Shown: positions 61,376-64,000 of the stretch, piece after piece
How positions within the stretch are numbered: position 1 is the first letter of the stretch
Layout: each line of letters opens with the position of its first letter
Assembly: GCA_965214525.1 (NCBI GenBank)
Contig: OZ243959.1
Span: 1,736,001-1,800,000, forward strand
Reading direction: 5' to 3'
From: Qipengyuania_B sp965214525
Lineage (GTDB): Bacteria > Pseudomonadota > Alphaproteobacteria > Sphingomonadales > Sphingomonadaceae
Length of the DNA: 64,000 nt
The notes under the pieces: generated by a model
Seen by the model: the letters and a program-made list of their open reading frames with translations, nothing else
What the model was told of the DNA's origin: nothing
Databases searched by the model: none
Program-made: the position numbers and the translations under genes

Positions 61376-62389
61376 TTAATGTGGTTCGCTTGTTCCTGTG
61401 GCAGGCCAGTCTTGTTCTTCTTGTCCCCGCGTTTTCCACAAGGAGTAGAACACACCGGACGCTATCAGGAAGCCGGTAACCACCAAGCTGATCCAAGGCG
61501 GAAACTTCGCCCCGTCCAGGACGAAGTCGGCGACGAATATCTTGCTGCCAATAAACACCAGTATCGCCGCCAGCGCATATTTCAAATAGTGGAACCGGTG
61601 TACCATTGCCGCAAGCGCAAAATAAAGCGCACGCAATCCAAGGATGGCGAAGATGTTCGAGGTATAGACGATAAACGTATCCGTCGTGATCGCGAAGATG
61701 GCGGGCACGCTATCGACGGCAAATACCAGGTCAGCCAGGTTGATGACGAACAGTGCCAGCAGCAGCGGAGTGGCCGCACGCACCGTCTTGCCCGTCTTTT
61801 CGTCATGCACCTTGACCAGGAACTTCTCGCCATGAAGGTTGGGCGTCACCCGCATGTGTCGGCCGATCCATTTGACGACCGGGTTGTCGCCGATATCCAT
61901 TGGCGTGTCGCCGGCGAAGAACATCTTGATCCCGGTGAAGATCAGGAATGCTGCGAAAATATAGAGCACCCAATACGCCTCGGCAAGCAACGCCGCACCG
62001 CCCGCGATCATCAGGCCCCGCAACACGATCACCGCCATGATGCCCCATAACAGGGCTCGGTACTGGTATTTGGCAGGGATCGCAAAATAGGTGAAGATCA
62101 GGCTGATGACGAACACGTTGTCGATCGAGAGCGCCTTCTCGATGAAGAAGCCGGTGTAGTATTGCATGCCCGCGGTGCCGCCGCGCTCAGCCCATACCCA
62201 TGCCCCGAAAGCCAGCGCAACGCCGATGTAGAAGGCGGACAGCTTCAGGCTTTCCGCGATGCCCATCTCCCTGTCTTCCTTGTGAAGGAAGCCGAGATCG
62301 AAAGCAGTCAGCACGATGACGATGGCGAGGAATGCACCCCAGAACCAAACCGGCGTGCCGAGCCAATCCATCAACAGGAAATCAGGCAT
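61376..62389 (-). CDS. TerC/Alx-family membrane protein
   Basis: 337 residues, seven to nine helices. Family marks are FFIEKALSIDNVFVISLIF with the acidic pair and LADLVFAVDSVPAIFAITTDTFIVYTSNIFAILGLRALYF, the two DN/D-x-x-F repeats of TerC. TerC/Alx proteins are linked to Mn2+ export and alkaline or tellurite stress. It overlaps nhaA by 8 bp, so both are likely transcribed together. Confidence 0.93.
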   Translation of the reverse strand: MPDFLLMDWLGTPVWFWGAFLAIVIVLTAFDLGFLHKEDREMGIAESLKLSAFYIGVALAFGAWVWAERGGTAGMQYYTGFFIEKALSIDNVFVISLIFTYFAIPAKYQYRALLWGIMAVIVLRGLMIAGGAALLAEAYWVLYIFAAFLIFTGIKMFFAGDTPMDIGDNPVVKWIGRHMRVTPNLHGEKFLVKVHDEKTGKTVRAATPLLLALFVINLADLVFAVDSVPAIFAITTDTFIVYTSNIFAILGLRALYFALAAMVHRFHYLKYALAAILVFIGSKIFVADFVLDGAKFPPWISLVVTGFLIASGVFYSLWKTRGQEEQDWPATGTSEPH

Positions 62390-63578
62390 AGATTGTGTCA
62401 GTTCTCTTTGTTGGATCGGATCGGGGCGCGGTAGCTAATACGAACATGCCGATGAGGGCGGACACCAGGGAACCGCTTAAAACGCCCATTTTTACGCCCG
62501 CTATCTGTTCCGGGGCGGTAAAGGCAAGCCCGCCGATAAACAGGCTCATGGTGAAGCCGATGCCCGCCAGGCACGACAATCCGTACAATTGGCGCCAGCT
62601 CACCCCTTCGGGAATGGTGGCGGCCCGGGCTTTGGCTGCGATCACGCACGCGCCGAAGATGCCGATCTGCTTGCCCAGGACCAGTCCGGCCGCAATGCCG
62701 AGCGAAAGCGGGGCCAGCAGCGCATCGATTCCGGTACTTGCAAACGAGACGCCGGCATTGGCGAATGCGAAGATCGGCAGGACGGCAAACGCGACCCAAG
62801 GATGCAGGATATGCTCGAGGGTCTCCAGTGGCCGTTTTGCTCCGGCTGTCACCGGGATGAACATGGCCGCCGCCACCCCGGCCAGCGTTGCATGAACGCC
62901 GGACTTCAACACGAACACCCACAATATCGCCGCGATGATCACGTAGGGCCAGATGCTGGCTACGTTGCGCCGGTTCAACACGAACAGCAAAGCGAGCGGA
63001 ACGAACGCAAAGCCCAAGGCGGCAAGGTTCATTTCGGCGGTGTAGAACAGGGCGATGATCGCGATCGCGCCGATATCGTCGATAATGGCGATGGCAAGCA
63101 GCAAGGCTTTCAGGGCAGGCGGCACGCGACTGCCCAACAACGCCAGAAGGCCGAGCGCGAAGGCAATGTCGGTGGCGGCCGGGATCGCCCACCCATCAAG
63201 GTTGGCCGGCACGTTCCAGTTCAAGGCGATGAAGACCAGCGCGGGAACCATCATGCCCCCGATGGCAGCATACACTGGCAGCGCCGCCTGCCGCCACGAT
63301 CCAAGCTGCCCGGCGACGATCTCGCGTTTCACTTCCAGCCCGATCAGGAAGAAGAATACCGCCATCAGCCCGTCATTGATCCACAACAATAACGGCTTGT
63401 CGACGCCATAGGCCGCGTCGCCGATCGCCAGGGGCGTCGCAAGCAGCGCGGTATACGTGGTATTGCCACCGGTATTGACCCACAGCATCGCCAGAACAGC
63501 CGCCGCGATGAGCATCAGACCGCCGGCGCTTTCCTTATTGATGAAATCGCGCAGCAACGGTGCGAGTGATCGGGGCAT
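62382..63578 (-). CDS. nhaA: Na+/H+ antiporter NhaA
   Basis: 398 residues, about twelve helices. NhaA features are the VDKPLLLWINDGLMAVFFFLIGLEVKRE region, AIPAATDIAFALGLLALLG with the Asp pair (TDIAFA) and LLLAIAIIDDIGAIAIIALFY (paired Asp for Na+ binding). It exports Na+ for H+. As first gene of the set leading to terC, carbonic anhydrase and sbtAB it may maintain the sodium gradient that drives SbtA. Confidence 0.96.
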   Translation of the reverse strand: MPRSLAPLLRDFINKESAGGLMLIAAAVLAMLWVNTGGNTTYTALLATPLAIGDAAYGVDKPLLLWINDGLMAVFFFLIGLEVKREIVAGQLGSWRQAALPVYAAIGGMMVPALVFIALNWNVPANLDGWAIPAATDIAFALGLLALLGSRVPPALKALLLAIAIIDDIGAIAIIALFYTAEMNLAALGFAFVPLALLFVLNRRNVASIWPYVIIAAILWVFVLKSGVHATLAGVAAAMFIPVTAGAKRPLETLEHILHPWVAFAVLPIFAFANAGVSFASTGIDALLAPLSLGIAAGLVLGKQIGIFGACVIAAKARAATIPEGVSWRQLYGLSCLAGIGFTMSLFIGGLAFTAPEQIAGVKMGVLSGSLVSALIGMFVLATAPRSDPTKRTDTIYA

Positions 63579-63655
63579 GGCGAACCTTTTATGGGAAGGG
63601 CGGCGCGGGGGTTGCTTCAGGAAGGATTGCCCGCCTCAGGGTAGGCAATGCGATA

Positions 63656-63856
63656 TCAAGCCGACACCATCGTCCGCCGATTGCCCTGCAACGCGAAAAT
63701 TTCATCCTTCAACTGCAGGCGCAGACGCTTTAGCGTCTTTAGCTGCTGCTGCAAACCGGCCGCCTTGCTCGTGTCGATGCGCTTGTTCAGCCGCCGATGG
63801 GCCTGAACCAGCCGGTGGAGATAAGGGTCGGATCGGTCGGTTGTTGCGTGTTGCAT
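63656..63856 (-). CDS. YdcH/DUF465 family small protein
   Basis: 66 residues from ATG 63856, chosen because GGAGG sits 8 nt before it; in-frame ATGs at 63862 and 63871 overlap that site. HRLVQAHRRLNKRIDTS followed by LKTLKRLRLQLKDEIFAL are typical of the DUF465 alpha-helical hairpin. Function unknown. It is divergent from a LysR gene. Confidence 0.85.
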   Translation of the reverse strand: MQHATTDRSDPYLHRLVQAHRRLNKRIDTSKAAGLQQQLKTLKRLRLQLKDEIFALQGNRRTMVSA

Positions 63857-63934
63857 CGCCATTGCCTCCATTTGCGTCGCCTTGAGATATGGAGCAACTG
63901 CACGATAGTTTCCAATTCAAAGCTTTGCGGTTTT

Positions 63935-63953
63935 CGATAAACGTGGTTTATCG
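63935..63953. promoter_or_regulatory. LysR-type T-N11-A box
   Basis: A perfect 8-3-8 inverted repeat CGATAAAC-GTG-GTTTATCG containing T-N11-A, 5 bp upstream of the LysR start. It is likely the autoregulatory site of that regulator. Confidence 0.6.
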
Positions 63954-63958
63954 GCGTC

Positions 63959-64000
63959 GTGGCAACCCTGAGGCAATTGGAGTATTTCGTCGCGATCGCG
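63959..64000 (+). CDS. LysR-family transcriptional regulator, 5' end only
   Basis: Only 14 codons are inside the window, from a GTG: VATLRQLEYFVAIA. The LRQLEYFVAIA opening is characteristic of the LysR HTH. The rest lies beyond the edge. The T-N11-A palindrome just upstream supports the call. Confidence 0.7.
   Translation, partial: MATLRQLEYFVAIA

Noticed and set aside
1..64000. CRISPR arrays, prophage, transposases or rRNA genes
   Set aside because: No regularly spaced repeats, integrase/transposase motifs or rRNA sequence were seen on either strand; the single RNA gene is tRNA-Trp.

Overview
The window looks like a chromosomal segment of an aerobic, high-GC alphaproteobacterium of the order Sphingomonadales, most likely family Erythrobacteraceae. 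This is inferred from protein style: Tat-exported ferritin-like proteins, DUF2339, TelA/XpaC, NDUFA12, Aat next to DUF2155, and an HRxxNN-type sensor kinase. No 16S or database search was available. I see no prophage, insertion sequence, integrase or CRISPR array.

Layout. 1-3351 (minus): an operon for polyprenyl-phosphate sugar chemistry, with an SMR-like carrier, a HAD-UbiA fusion and a large membrane protein cut by the window edge. 3726-7766 (plus): a five-gene redox operon of GMC flavoprotein, Tat small subunit, DCC thioredoxin-like protein, 47-residue membrane peptide and HTTM (vitamin-K-carboxylase-like) protein. 7821-9529 (minus): acyl-CoA dehydrogenase and MaoC hydratase. 10997-15082 (plus): MntR-type regulator and a four-gene metal ABC importer. 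15087-17923: Crp/Fnr regulator and two tandem ferritin-like Tat proteins. 18217-23198: outer-membrane barrel, lipoamide-dehydrogenase-like flavoprotein and cytochrome bd oxidase with its small subunit. 23382-27179 (plus): glycosyltransferase, Wzx-like flippase and Wzy-like polymerase. 27176-31780: TonB receptor, Baeyer-Villiger-type monooxygenase, CinA-like protein and a 54-residue membrane protein.

31937-37196 (minus) is the conserved tRNA-Trp / secE-nusG / rplK-rplA block. It is interrupted twice by plus-strand genes: a xenorhodopsin-type light-driven pump between nusG and rplK, and an alanine:cation symporter between tRNA-Trp and secE. The rhodopsin has an EcfG-type (general stress) promoter. 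The divergent rplKA genes have their own sigma70-like promoter, and a perfect 23-bp palindrome lies between the two.

37300-47917 holds aat, an envelope/quality-control cluster (DUF2155, NDUFA12, DUF192, RecX), a stand-alone fatty-acyl-AMP ligase, TelA/XpaC, a PHA-system protein and a DUF2339 membrane protein split by one in-frame amber codon. 48025-55273 holds a FATGUY-like single-domain response regulator, GDP-mannose synthesis (manA, manC), TonB, two transglutaminases, an N-formylglutamate amidohydrolase-like protein, DUF5996 and a GST.

The most notable system is 55449-59266. It is a translationally coupled stressosome operon (RsbR, RsbS, RsbT, an ATPase-SpoIIE phosphatase fusion) that ends in a histidine kinase carrying an extra RsbT-like ATPase domain. 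This suggests a stressosome wired into two-component signalling instead of a SigB partner switch. It converges on 59272-63578 (minus), a same-strand set nhaA-terC-carbonic anhydrase-sbtA-sbtB that reads as sodium-driven bicarbonate uptake with sodium recycling. The window closes with a DUF465 gene and the 5' end of a LysR regulator. Together, light-driven proton transport, bicarbonate uptake and stress signalling suggest a heterotroph tuned to light and ion stress; this link is inference.
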